The notes under the pieces were generated by a model. It worked only from the letters and a program-made list of their open reading frames with translations. It had not been told where the DNA came from and searched no databases. From Rubrivivax sp. (GTDB taxonomy: Bacteria; Pseudomonadota; Gammaproteobacteria; Burkholderiales; Burkholderiaceae_C): a stretch of 64,000 bases of DNA. The DNA is taken from positions 124,001 to 188,000 of the forward strand of contig JALHMT010000003.1 in assembly GCA_022843905.1 (NCBI GenBank), written 5' to 3'. Positions 48,032-56,242 of the stretch are shown one piece after another. The position numbers were made by a program, and so were the translations under genes. How positions within the stretch are numbered: the first letter of the stretch is position 1; each line of letters opens with the position of its first letter.

Positions 48032-49348
48032 TTGACCACCGTCGCCGACGTCACCCAGCAGCCCTCGTCGGGCCACCTCCACATCGACGCCCTGCTCTCC
48101 GAAGGCCCGGGCTGGAACTGGCTTGCGCCGGCACGCAACACGCTGACCTACACCTTCGCGCTGAACGGTACCAACAACGCCGAGGCCGGGCAGATCAACG
48201 GAGCGCCGCAGGCCTTCAATGCCGCGCAGCAGGCCGCGGTGCGCACCGCACTGGCCGACATCTCGTCGATCACGGGGATCCGCTTCGAGTCCACAGACGA
48301 CGGCGCGACGGCCGACCTGCACTTCCGCAACGCCGACATCAGACAGAGCGACATCAGCGGCCTGTGCAGCTGGCAGACCAGCTACACCTTCAGCGGCCGC
48401 GAGACCATCGTCAGCTACAGCGCCGACGCCTTCGTCTACCTGGACAACGTCCAGTTCCGCAGCAACAACATCAACCCGGCACCGGGCAACGACGGCTACC
48501 AGATCCTGCTGCACGAGATCGCCCACGGACTGGGCCTGAAGCATCCTTTCGAAGGCGACGTGACGCTGCCGCCCAATCGGGACAACACCGCCTTCACGCT
48601 GATGTCGTACACACAGGCCGGCAACGTGAAGTCGAAGTTCGCGCCCTACGACATCGCCGCCTTGATGTGGCTGTACGGTGGCGACGGCCTGGGCGGAGCG
48701 CTGGGCCAGGCCACGGCCGGCCGCTACCTGGTGGGATCGGAAGCCGCTGACCGGCTCGTCGGCGGCAGCGGCCATGACGTCCTCCAGGGCGGGGCCGGCA
48801 ACGACAACCTGATCGGTGGCACGGGCCGGGATCTCGCCCTCTACGAGCGCCCTCGCGGCGACTTCGAGGTCGGCGCGCGCGGCAGCAGCGTGCGCGCCAT
48901 CGTCGGCATCGAAGGCAGCGACCAGCTGTCGGGCATCGAGCGACTGCAGTTCGGCGACGTGTCGCTGGCCTTCGATCTCGACGGCGCGGCCGGCCACACG
49001 GCGCGCATCCTCGGTGCGGTGTTCGGCCGCGAAGCCGTGGGCAACGCACAGTACGCCGGCATCGGCCTGTCGATGCTGGACAGCGGCACCACACCCGACG
49101 CGCTGATGCAGTTTGCGCTCGACGCCCGGCTGGGTGCCGGCTTCAGCCCCGCGGTCCAGGTGCAGGTGCTGTACCAGAACCTCACGGGGCAGGCGCCCAA
49201 CGCCGCCGACCTGGCCTTCTGGACCGGCACGCTCGCCTCGGGTCAATACACGCCGGTGTCGCTGGCCTGGATGGCAGCGCGGCTGGAGCTCAACGAGCAG
49301 AACATCGGCCTCATCGGCTTGGCCGACACCGGCCTGTCCTACACCTGA
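48032..49348 (+). CDS. serralysin-like RTX metalloprotease with DUF4214 domain
   Basis: The product has 438 residues from a TTG. The zinc site HEIAHGLGLKH (161-171) and the Met-turn MSYTQ (191) place it in the M10B serralysins. Calcium-binding RTX nonapeptides follow (GGSGHDVLQGGAGNDNLIGG, 244-263) but only about three, and the C-terminal part (~325-430) is a DUF4214 domain rather than the usual parallel beta-roll end. There is no N-terminal signal peptide, so export should be by a type I system, which is not in the window. Ends 4 bp from the convergent rpe stop. Confidence 0.88.
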   Translation: MTTVADVTQQPSSGHLHIDALLSEGPGWNWLAPARNTLTYTFALNGTNNAEAGQINGAPQAFNAAQQAAVRTALADISSITGIRFESTDDGATADLHFRNADIRQSDISGLCSWQTSYTFSGRETIVSYSADAFVYLDNVQFRSNNINPAPGNDGYQILLHEIAHGLGLKHPFEGDVTLPPNRDNTAFTLMSYTQAGNVKSKFAPYDIAALMWLYGGDGLGGALGQATAGRYLVGSEAADRLVGGSGHDVLQGGAGNDNLIGGTGRDLALYERPRGDFEVGARGSSVRAIVGIEGSDQLSGIERLQFGDVSLAFDLDGAAGHTARILGAVFGREAVGNAQYAGIGLSMLDSGTTPDALMQFALDARLGAGFSPAVQVQVLYQNLTGQAPNAADLAFWTGTLASGQYTPVSLAWMAARLELNEQNIGLIGLADTGLSYT

Positions 49349-49351
49349 GGC

Positions 49352-50014
49352 TCAGGCCGCGAGTTCGCGGCGCATGGCGTCGATCACCGCCTTGTAGTCG
49401 GGCTGGCTGAAGATCGCGCTGCCGGCCACGAAGGTGTCAGCGCCGGCATCGGCGACGCGGCGGATGTTGTCGACCTTGATGCCGCCGTCGACCTCGAGGC
49501 GGATGTCGCGGCCGCTGGCGTCGATGATCCTGCGCGCCTGCTCGACCTTGCGCAGCGCGCTGTCGATGAAGCTCTGCCCGCCGAAGCCGGGGTTGACGCT
49601 CATGATCAGCACCAGGTCGACCTTGTCGATGACCCACTCCAGCACGTCGAGCGAGGCCGCCGGGTTGAACACGAGGCCGGCCTGGCAGCCCTCGGCCTGG
49701 ATGACCTGCAGCGTGCGGTCGACGTGCGTGCTGGCATCGGGGTGGAAGCTCACCAGGTCGGCCCCGGCCTTGGCAAAGGCCTGGGCCAGCGCATCGACCG
49801 GCTGCACCATCAGGTGCACGTCGATGGGCGCCTGGGTGTGCTTGCGCAAGGCCTGGCAGACCATCGGACCGAAGGTGAGGTTGGGCACGTAATGGTTGTC
49901 CATCACGTCGAAGTGGATCCAGTCGGCGCCCGCCGCGACGACGTTTCGAACCTCTTCGCCCAGCCGCGCGAAGTCGGCCGACAGGAGGCTGGGGGCGATG
50001 CGGTAGCTCGGCAT
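49352..50014 (-). CDS. rpe: ribulose-phosphate 3-epimerase
   Basis: The product has 220 residues, a TIM barrel that interconverts ribulose-5-phosphate and xylulose-5-phosphate. Signatures: [44 protein letters not shown] and EVDGGI, carrying the two metal-binding His and Asp residues. It divides from apaG with only a 35-bp gap that contains a symmetrical -10 element, so the transcript may begin at or near the ATG. The phosphoglycolate phosphatase and trpE genes that often follow rpe are absent here; the serralysin-like gene is convergent. Confidence 0.97.
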   Translation of the reverse strand: MPSYRIAPSLLSADFARLGEEVRNVVAAGADWIHFDVMDNHYVPNLTFGPMVCQALRKHTQAPIDVHLMVQPVDALAQAFAKAGADLVSFHPDASTHVDRTLQVIQAEGCQAGLVFNPAASLDVLEWVIDKVDLVLIMSVNPGFGGQSFIDSALRKVEQARRIIDASGRDIRLEVDGGIKVDNIRRVADAGADTFVAGSAIFSQPDYKAVIDAMRRELAA

Positions 50015-50020
50015 CCAGCG

Positions 50021-50042
50021 ATTGTAGGAGCCTGCCTACAAT
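50021..50042. promoter_or_regulatory. Symmetrical divergent -10 elements of rpe and apaG
   Basis: A perfect 8-bp inverted repeat ATTGTAGG / CCTACAAT with a 6-base spacer. Each arm holds a TACAAT -10 hexamer, one per strand. Start sites ~7 bp downstream would fall at the apaG ATG at 50050 and the rpe ATG at 50014, suggesting leaderless transcripts. No good -35 is visible. Confidence 0.5.
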
Positions 50043-50049
50043 GCTCTTC

Positions 50050-50424
50050 ATGGCCCGTCCCGAATTCAGCTGCAGCGTCGTCGTGAAGTACCTGCCCGAA
50101 CAATCCGAGCCGCCCGACGGGCCCTTCGCCTTCGCCTACACGGTGACCATCAGGAACAGCGGCGACATCACCGCGCAGCTGGTGGCCCGGCAATGGATCA
50201 TCACCGACGCCGACGGCCACCGGGAAGAGGTGCGCGGACTGGCCGTCGTCGGCCACCAGCCGCTGCTCAAGCCGGGCGAGAGCTTCGAATACACGAGCGG
50301 GACGCGCCTGGCCACCAAGCACGGCCAGATGCGCGGCACCTTCTTCTGCATGACCGAGGACGCCCAGCCCTTCGACGCGCCCGTGCCCGAGTTCGAACTG
50401 GTCTTCCCGGGCCTGCTGCACTGA
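50050..50424 (+). CDS. apaG: ApaG-family protein
   Basis: The product has 124 residues from MARPEFS; an ATG at 50041 overlaps the -10 element and is less likely. The immunoglobulin-like ApaG fold is shown by YLPEQSEPPDGPFAFAYTVTIRN, ARQWIITDADGH, VRGLAVVGHQPLL and GESFEYTSG. It is linked to Co2+ and Mg2+ tolerance; the molecular role is unclear. The stop overlaps the Gcr-like ATG by one base (TGATG). Divergent from rpe. Confidence 0.96.
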   Translation: MARPEFSCSVVVKYLPEQSEPPDGPFAFAYTVTIRNSGDITAQLVARQWIITDADGHREEVRGLAVVGHQPLLKPGESFEYTSGTRLATKHGQMRGTFFCMTEDAQPFDAPVPEFELVFPGLLH

Positions 50425-52403
50425 TGGCGGGCGGCTGGGACCTGACGGCCCTGGTCAACGCCGCCGATGCCCGGGCCGGCCTGGCCGAACGCCACCTGTG
50501 GCTGGTGCGGCTGCTGGAATGGCTGCGTCACCCCGCCGACAAGACCGAGCTGAGCAACGGCACACCCTTGCCCGTGGTGCGCCTGCGGCATTTCCTTCAG
50601 GTGCTGGAGCAGCAGCCCGCGGTGGCCGAACGTGTGCACGGCATGCTGCAGGTCTTCTGGCACGACATCGACAGCGCCGCCCTGCTGGCCGACTTCGGCT
50701 TCGGGGCGCGTGCCTCGCTGCGCAGCGAGCTGTCCTCGCGCATCGCCCAGCAGGTGCTGCCCGGCACGCCCGACACCGCCGATCTGGCCTCGCTGTTCAG
50801 CCTGCTCTTCGAGCCCGCCGACGCGGCATGGATCGCGGCCATCGACGACGACACGCTGGACCGCACCGCGGCACTGCTGCGCAACGGCGGCGACGCGGGC
50901 CGCGGCACCGTGCTGCACGCCATCACCATGCTGGCCAGCGCAGTGCGCGCCGCGGGCTTCTCGCCGCTGCTGCGTCAGCGCATGGACCCGGCACTGCGCG
51001 AGGAAGAACCCTTCCATCAGCTCGCCGGCGCCACCGAAACGCTGCGTCAGGCCCTGCTGGACGACCGCCGGACCGAAGCCCTGGCGCATGCCAACCTGCT
51101 GCGCGCCCTGCTCGACCGCTGCCTGCAAGCCGCGGCCACGGTGACAACGCACCTGGAAGCCTACGGCGTCTCGGTCGACATCGTCTACGAGCTCGACCAG
51201 ATGCGCTGGCGCGTGCACCGCATCGAGCAGCTGCTGGCCCTGGCGCTGGCGCCGCAGCAGGCCAGCGAAGCGCGCCAGGTGCTGCTGGGCCTGCTGAAGG
51301 CGATGGAAGAGCGGCGTGGCATCCGCCGTCTGCTGGCCCGCCACTACTCGCTGCTGGCGCGCCTGGTGACCGAACGCAGCGCCGAGACCGGCTCGCACTA
51401 CATCACGCGCGACCGCAGCGAGTACCGCGACATGCTGCAGCGCGCCTTCGGCGGCGGGCTGGTCATCGCCGGCACCACCTTCGTCAAGTTCCTCGTCCTG
51501 GCGGTGGGCTTCAGCGCCTTCTGGAGCGGCTTCTGGGCCGGCGTGAACTACGCCGCCAGCTTCGTGCTGGTCATGCTGCTGCACTGGACGGTGGCCACAA
51601 AGCAGCCCGCGATGACGGCGCCGGCGATGGCCGCCTGCCTGCCTTCGGCCGGCGGCGACGACTCCGACGCCGCCATCGAGACCTTCGTCGACCGCGTGAC
51701 GCAGCTCATCCGGTCGCAGGCCGCCGGCATCTTCGGCAACATCGCCGCCTGCGCGCCGCTGGTGCTGCTGGTGCAATGGCTCACCGGGCTGCTGTTCGGC
51801 GCACCGCTGGTGGGCGAGAAGCAGGCCGAGTACGTGCTGCATTCGCTGACGCTGCTGGGGCCGACGGCGCTGTTCGCGGCCTTCACCGGCGTGCTGCTGT
51901 TCGCCAGCTCCTTGGTGGCGGGCTGGGCCGAGAACTGGTTCGTCTACCACCGCCTGGACAGCGCCATCGCCTGGAACCCGCGCATCGTCGCGCGGCTGGG
52001 CAGCTCGCGCGCCCGGCGCTGGGCCACCTGGCTGCGTGCCAACGTCTCGGGCCTGGCGGCCAACATCTCGCTGGGCATGATGCTGGGCCTGGTGCCGGCG
52101 ATCCTGGGCTTCCTGGGCATCCCGCTGGACGTGCGACACGTCACGCTGGCCACCGGGCAGTTGGCCGCCGCGCTGGGCGCGCTGGGCCCGGCGCTGCTGA
52201 CCGAGTCGGCCTTCTGGTGGTGCGTGGCCGGCATCGCTGTCACGGGGGTGCTGAACCTGACGGTGAGCTTCTGGCTCGCCTTCAAGGTCGCCGTGCGCTC
52301 GCGTGGCCTGGCCCTGAAGCAGCGCGACCGCGTGCGCGCGGCCATCTGGCGCCGCCTGCGCACGGCGCCCATGTCCTTCCTGTGGCCGCCGAAGTCAGCC
52401 TGA
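50424..52403 (+). CDS. 'Site-specific recombinase' Gcr-family membrane protein
   Basis: The product has 659 residues. The N-terminal third is helical and soluble; the rest has about six hydrophobic segments between ~350 and 635 (GGGLVIAGTTFVKFLVLAVGFS, FVLVMLLHWTVATKQPAMTAP, and others). It fits the PF10136 family named after Neisseria Gcr. No serine- or tyrosine-recombinase motif is visible, and a multi-pass membrane protein is an odd recombinase, so the name is probably misleading. The ATG overlaps the apaG stop, and apaG adjacency is common in Burkholderiales. Confidence 0.8.
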   Translation: MAGGWDLTALVNAADARAGLAERHLWLVRLLEWLRHPADKTELSNGTPLPVVRLRHFLQVLEQQPAVAERVHGMLQVFWHDIDSAALLADFGFGARASLRSELSSRIAQQVLPGTPDTADLASLFSLLFEPADAAWIAAIDDDTLDRTAALLRNGGDAGRGTVLHAITMLASAVRAAGFSPLLRQRMDPALREEEPFHQLAGATETLRQALLDDRRTEALAHANLLRALLDRCLQAAATVTTHLEAYGVSVDIVYELDQMRWRVHRIEQLLALALAPQQASEARQVLLGLLKAMEERRGIRRLLARHYSLLARLVTERSAETGSHYITRDRSEYRDMLQRAFGGGLVIAGTTFVKFLVLAVGFSAFWSGFWAGVNYAASFVLVMLLHWTVATKQPAMTAPAMAACLPSAGGDDSDAAIETFVDRVTQLIRSQAAGIFGNIAACAPLVLLVQWLTGLLFGAPLVGEKQAEYVLHSLTLLGPTALFAAFTGVLLFASSLVAGWAENWFVYHRLDSAIAWNPRIVARLGSSRARRWATWLRANVSGLAANISLGMMLGLVPAILGFLGIPLDVRHVTLATGQLAAALGALGPALLTESAFWWCVAGIAVTGVLNLTVSFWLAFKVAVRSRGLALKQRDRVRAAIWRRLRTAPMSFLWPPKSA

Positions 52404-52541
52404 CTTGCCGTCGCGGTCGCTGCCGCCCGGGCTTTCCTCGGGCAGGGGTTGTTCCTTGCGCCGGCCGCTGAACATCGTCCACCAGACGATGAAGACGAGC
52501 AGGCACAGCGCCAGGAAGGCTTCGAGGATCAGCAACCACAT
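52395..52541 (-). CDS. Small single-pass membrane protein (48 aa)
   Basis: The frame encodes MWLLILEAFLALCLLVFIVW, then WTMFSGRRKEQPLPEESPG and a short polar tail. It has one strong transmembrane helix (2-22), a positively charged RRK after it and an acidic cytoplasmic tail, the arrangement of a real small membrane protein. It is convergent with the Gcr-like gene and overlaps its 3' end by 9 bp. I recall similar small proteins beside Gcr in related genomes, but that is memory, not shown here. Expression is not proven. Confidence 0.6.
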   Translation of the reverse strand: MWLLILEAFLALCLLVFIVWWTMFSGRRKEQPLPEESPGGSDRDGKSG

Positions 52542-52672
52542 GGAAGCATCGTCTCACGACGAGGCCTGAACCCCTTCATCGGCGCGCAGTGACCCGCGAA
52601 GCCGAACGGGTGCCCGAACGGGGGCCCCGAGGCCGGTGGGCGCCCCTCGGAGACGCTCCGCCCTGCAGACCG

Positions 52673-53758
52673 TCAGGGCTCGGGCTGGACGACCACTTCG
52701 ATGGCGTACCGCGTGGGCAGGTCACCGGTCTGCTGGAACCACAGGGTCATGGGCCCGGCGCGCAGCAGATCGGCAGGGACCGCGGCGAGCACGTTGCGAG
52801 ACAGGTCCTGCGGCCCCATGTGGCCGTACACCAGCATGCGGCTGACATCGACGCCGGCGTCGAAGACGGCGGCGCGCTGCAGGGCATAGAACGCCACCAG
52901 GTCGTCGGACACGTACTGCACCAGGCGGACGGAGGCGAGGCGATGGCCCGCCGGAATCTCCCAGCGCACGAAGTCGGCGTCGTTGCGCACCACCGAGCCG
53001 TGAATCAGCATCGTCTGGGTCCCCGTGGCCAGCACGCTGGGCTGAAGCGGGTTGCCCGACGCCTCGTGCCAGTCGTCGGCCCCGGGCTGCTCCAGCAGGA
53101 AGGACTGCGGCGCCGAGACATTGCCTGCCACGTCCACCTGGCGCAGCCACAAGCGGGCCACGCCGTTGCCCAGGACACCCAGCGCGGTGCCGCTCCCCTG
53201 CAGCCAGCGACCCTGCTCGGCCAGCGAATACTCCCATCGGGCGCCGGCCTCCAGCCCGGCGATCTGCAGGGTCCTGGTGACGTCACGCGACACGGGCATG
53301 GCCGACACAGGCGCAGGAGCAGTGGTGTCCAGGACGCAGGTCACCATCACGATTTCAGAGGTGTTGCCGGCGTCGTCCCGGGTGCGGACCCAGATCATCT
53401 TGGGCCCATCGCCCTGGACCTCGAACGAGGCCCCGACACCCCTGATCCAGGAGCGGCCCATGTCCAGCGAGAACTCCCAGGCCAGATCGTCGCTGGTCAC
53501 CGACCACAGCCCGTTGCGCGTGATCCCGTCACTGACACTCAGGCCGGTGTCGGTGAAGGACAGCACCGGCGCCTTGAGGGTGACGGCTGCGGCGGGTGGC
53601 ACCGCCGGGGCGACGGGCGTCACCGGGGGCGTGCCGGACGTGGCCGGCATCCCAGTCGAAGTGGATGGGTCCGCCGATCCGCCACCGCATCCGGCGACCA
53701 GGCCGCCGAGGACGAAGGCAAACCCCCAGGTCCTCCAGATGGGACAGATCTCGGGCAT
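52673..53758 (-). CDS. Lipoprotein with Ig-like repeats
   Basis: The product has 361 residues from the ATG at 53758. A lipoprotein signal ends in LVAGC (Cys ~24), followed by a Ser/Thr/Pro-rich linker. Two related Ig-like units show TRDDAGNTSEIV and RQVDVAGNVSAP, typical of bacterial surface Ig-like repeats. The C-terminal ~140 residues resemble a separate sandwich domain (WEIPAGHRLASVRLVQYVSDD). Surface or periplasmic. Divergent from the PP2C phosphatase gene with 226 bp between. No function known. Confidence 0.72.
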   Translation of the reverse strand: MPEICPIWRTWGFAFVLGGLVAGCGGGSADPSTSTGMPATSGTPPVTPVAPAVPPAAAVTLKAPVLSFTDTGLSVSDGITRNGLWSVTSDDLAWEFSLDMGRSWIRGVGASFEVQGDGPKMIWVRTRDDAGNTSEIVMVTCVLDTTAPAPVSAMPVSRDVTRTLQIAGLEAGARWEYSLAEQGRWLQGSGTALGVLGNGVARLWLRQVDVAGNVSAPQSFLLEQPGADDWHEASGNPLQPSVLATGTQTMLIHGSVVRNDADFVRWEIPAGHRLASVRLVQYVSDDLVAFYALQRAAVFDAGVDVSRMLVYGHMGPQDLSRNVLAAVPADLLRAGPMTLWFQQTGDLPTRYAIEVVVQPEP

Positions 53759-53984
53759 GGAACGGGCTCCATCGACTGCAAAGACACTCGACCCTGATTG
53801 GGACACGGGTTGATGTCGACTTGATGACCACACGTTGCGCTCGCCGGAGGCTGTGACAAAGGTCGAGGGTCCGCCTTCGATGCAGGGCAGTCGACGGCCT
53901 GGCCGGAGCGCTCGACTCTCCGCATCGTCGGGCCGCCCGGTCCGCCGGTCGCAAGCTTGCCGAGCGCGCCGCCATACTTGCGTC

Positions 53985-55247
53985 ATGACGTCCGCGCAAA
54001 TCACCCCTCTGACGTCGGAGGACCTCGGCGCCCTGCTGGCCGTGACGAGGGCACTGGCTGCGCCTTTCGATCTGCACCAGATGCTGGAAGAGGTGGCGGC
54101 GGCGGCCTGCCGGATCCTGCATGCCGAGCGGGCGTCGGTGTGGCTGATGGACACGGCAGCACAGGAACTGGTGCTCGAGGTCGCGGCGGATCTGCAGCCG
54201 ATCCGCCTGCCTGTCGGCGCGGGACTGGTCGGACGGTGCGCGCTCGAGCGCAGGCTCATCAACGTCGCCGACTGTTATGCCGATCCGCGCTTCAACCGCG
54301 AGATGGACCGGCGCTCCGGATACCTGACGCGCTGCCTGCTGGCCGCGCCGCTGGTGGACCACCGCGACCAGCTGGTCGGCGTGATGCAGGTGCTCAATCG
54401 GCATGACGGCGTCTTCGGAAGCGACGACGAGCTCCTGGCCGAAGCGCTGGCAGCCCAGTGCGCCGTGGCGCTGTCCCGCGTGCGCATGGCCGATGCCATG
54501 GTCGCCGGCGAACTGCTGCGGCAGGAGGTCGAGCTCGCCAGCAGCATCCAGCGCAGCACGCTGCCTCCGTCGCTGCCGTCGGTGCCGGGCTACGAACTTC
54601 ACGGCTATTTCCATCCGGCTTCACTGACCGGCGGCGACACCTATGACCTCGCGCTGGTCGGCCGGGAACTGCTCATCATGCTGGCCGACGCCACCGGTCA
54701 CGGCGTGGCCGCCGCGTTGTCGGTGACGCAGATGCATGCGATGGTCCGCGTCGCGCTGGACATGGGCGCCGACCTGCCCACGGCGTTCCGCACCGTCAAC
54801 GACCGCCTGGCCGCCACCTTGCCCGATGGGCGCTTCGTGACGGCCTTCATCGGCCTTCTCGATGCCGCCACGCACACCTTGCGCTACATCAGCGGCGGCC
54901 AGGGCCCGATCCTGCACTGGCACGCAGCTGACGCCCGATGCACGGCCTATCGTGCGAACAGCTTCCCCATGGGCGCCATGCCTCTGTCGGCGCCCAAGGA
55001 GGCGGTGGAGTTGGCGCTGTCCCCCGGCGACTGGCTGGTGCTGCTGTCGGACGGGTTCCACGAGTACGAAGATGCTGCCGGCCTGCAGTTCGGACGGGCG
55101 CGCGTCGAACAGGTGGTGGGCCGTCATGCGCAAGGTTCGGCTGCCGCCCTGACCAAAGCGCTGCTGGCAGCCGTTCAGGACCACGCCTGCGGTGCGCCGC
55201 AACTCGATGACATGACACTGGTCCTGGTCCACAGGCTTCCGGAGTGA
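53985..55247 (+). CDS. GAF-PP2C (SpoIIE/RsbU-type) protein phosphatase
   Basis: The product has 420 residues. A GAF domain occupies about 28-170 (RILHAERASVWLMD, AGLVGRCALERRLINVADCYADPRF). A SpoIIE-type PP2C domain spans ~180-418 with metal-binding aspartates in GGDTYD, ADATGHG, LLSDGFHEYED and DDMTLVLV. These enzymes dephosphorylate STAS anti-sigma-antagonists. The STAS gene 130 bp downstream and the HATPase gene after it make a partner-switching set. The GAF ligand is unknown. The usual F of GGDFYD is T here. Confidence 0.9.
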   Translation: MTSAQITPLTSEDLGALLAVTRALAAPFDLHQMLEEVAAAACRILHAERASVWLMDTAAQELVLEVAADLQPIRLPVGAGLVGRCALERRLINVADCYADPRFNREMDRRSGYLTRCLLAAPLVDHRDQLVGVMQVLNRHDGVFGSDDELLAEALAAQCAVALSRVRMADAMVAGELLRQEVELASSIQRSTLPPSLPSVPGYELHGYFHPASLTGGDTYDLALVGRELLIMLADATGHGVAAALSVTQMHAMVRVALDMGADLPTAFRTVNDRLAATLPDGRFVTAFIGLLDAATHTLRYISGGQGPILHWHAADARCTAYRANSFPMGAMPLSAPKEAVELALSPGDWLVLLSDGFHEYEDAAGLQFGRARVEQVVGRHAQGSAAALTKALLAAVQDHACGAPQLDDMTLVLVHRLPE

Positions 55248-55377
55248 AGCCGCACACCATCAACAGGCCCACGGCGATGACGGCGGTCACAGAACTGTCA
55301 ACAACCCTTCATATGATCCAGGTCCGTCCTCCGGTCTTCCGGACCGAGTCTCCCATCGTGCCCTGGAGCCCTGCCTC

Positions 55378-55719
55378 GTGCAAATGACGATCGTTGAACA
55401 TGCAGGGCCCATCACCGGTGTGCGGCTTTCGGGACGACTCGATGTCGAAGGCGCGGACGCCATCGGTGTGCGCTTCACGGCATCGATGATCAACCCGGGT
55501 CTGGGCGTCATCGTCGATTTCCGTGAAGTCAGCTTCATCGCTTCGATGGGCATGCGCCTGCTGATCTCCACGGCGCGCGCCTTGCGCCAGAAGGACCTCA
55601 AGCTCGTCCTGTTCGGCGCCAACGAATTGGTGCAGGCCGCCTTGACCGACGCCGCGCTCGACCAGATCCTGCCCTGCGTCGCCACACTGGACGATGCTCT
55701 CGCCCAGTTCAACAGCTGA
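55378..55719 (+). CDS. STAS-domain anti-sigma-factor antagonist
   Basis: The product has 113 residues from a GTG at 55378 with GGAG about ten bases upstream; ATG at 55384 is an alternative. The STAS core shows LSGRLDVEGADAI and DFREVSFIASMGMRLL with the expected phospho-acceptor Ser56. It would bind the downstream HATPase when unphosphorylated. A TATGAT element lies 60 bp upstream, but no clear -35. It overlaps the kinase gene by 26 bp. Confidence 0.9.
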   Translation: MQMTIVEHAGPITGVRLSGRLDVEGADAIGVRFTASMINPGLGVIVDFREVSFIASMGMRLLISTARALRQKDLKLVLFGANELVQAALTDAALDQILPCVATLDDALAQFNS

Positions 55720-56137
55720 CGCCGCGCAAGACGTCCTGCGTTTGCGCGTGACCGGCTCGCCCGACGCGCTGGAGCCTGCGCGTCGCCGGCTGCACGACGT
55801 CCTGGTCGGCCAGTTGTCTGCACGCGCGATGTACCGCGTCGAGGTGGTGCTGGAGGAAGTGCTGATGAACGTCATGCTGCATGCACATGACGACATGGCC
55901 CTGCACGACATCGGACTCGAGGTCCGGCTGAGACCGGGTGCCGTCGAGATGCACTTCGAGGACGACGGCAAGCCCTTCGATCCGACGGTCGTCCGTGACC
56001 TGTCGCAGCCATCCACGCTCGAAGACGCACGCCCGGGTGGCCTGGGCCTGGTGCTGGTGCGCAAGTCCGCCAAGGCCCTGGTGTACGAGCGCCGCGACGG
56101 CAGGAACCGACTGCGGGTGGACATCGAGCGGGTCTGA
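55694..56137 (+). CDS. RsbW-type serine/threonine kinase (HATPase)
   Basis: The product has 147 residues with the GHKL N-box EEVLMNVMLHA (Glu55, Asn59), the G1 region EDDGKPFDP (89-97) and the G2 motif GGLGL (115-119). It is the anti-sigma kinase that phosphorylates the STAS partner and may bind a sigma factor or another target. No sigma factor is next to it in this window, so the target may be a distant or a non-sigma protein. Overlaps the STAS gene; two hairpins follow the stop. Confidence 0.9.
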   Translation: MLSPSSTADAAQDVLRLRVTGSPDALEPARRRLHDVLVGQLSARAMYRVEVVLEEVLMNVMLHAHDDMALHDIGLEVRLRPGAVEMHFEDDGKPFDPTVVRDLSQPSTLEDARPGGLGLVLVRKSAKALVYERRDGRNRLRVDIERV

Positions 56138-56140
56138 AGT

Positions 56141-56193
56141 CGGGCGACGCCCGCAATTCGCTCGTCCGCTCGAGCGCCCGCCCGGAAGGGCGG
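56141..56193. terminator. Tandem hairpins between the kinase and TonB receptor genes
   Basis: First hairpin: CGGGC / GCCCG (56141-56153), 3 bp past the kinase stop. Second: CCGCCC / GGGCGG with a GGAA loop (56178-56193). No T-run is present. Likely ends both convergent transcripts. Confidence 0.45.
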
Positions 56194-56242
56194 CAGCGGG
56201 GAAGCGAACCGGTGTTCGCTCCCGCGCGCCACCCAGACGGGA

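Noticed and set aside
50424..52403. Mobile element or integron indicated by a 'recombinase' gene
   Set aside because: The protein lacks recombinase motifs and there are no att-like repeats, cargo or composition break around it.
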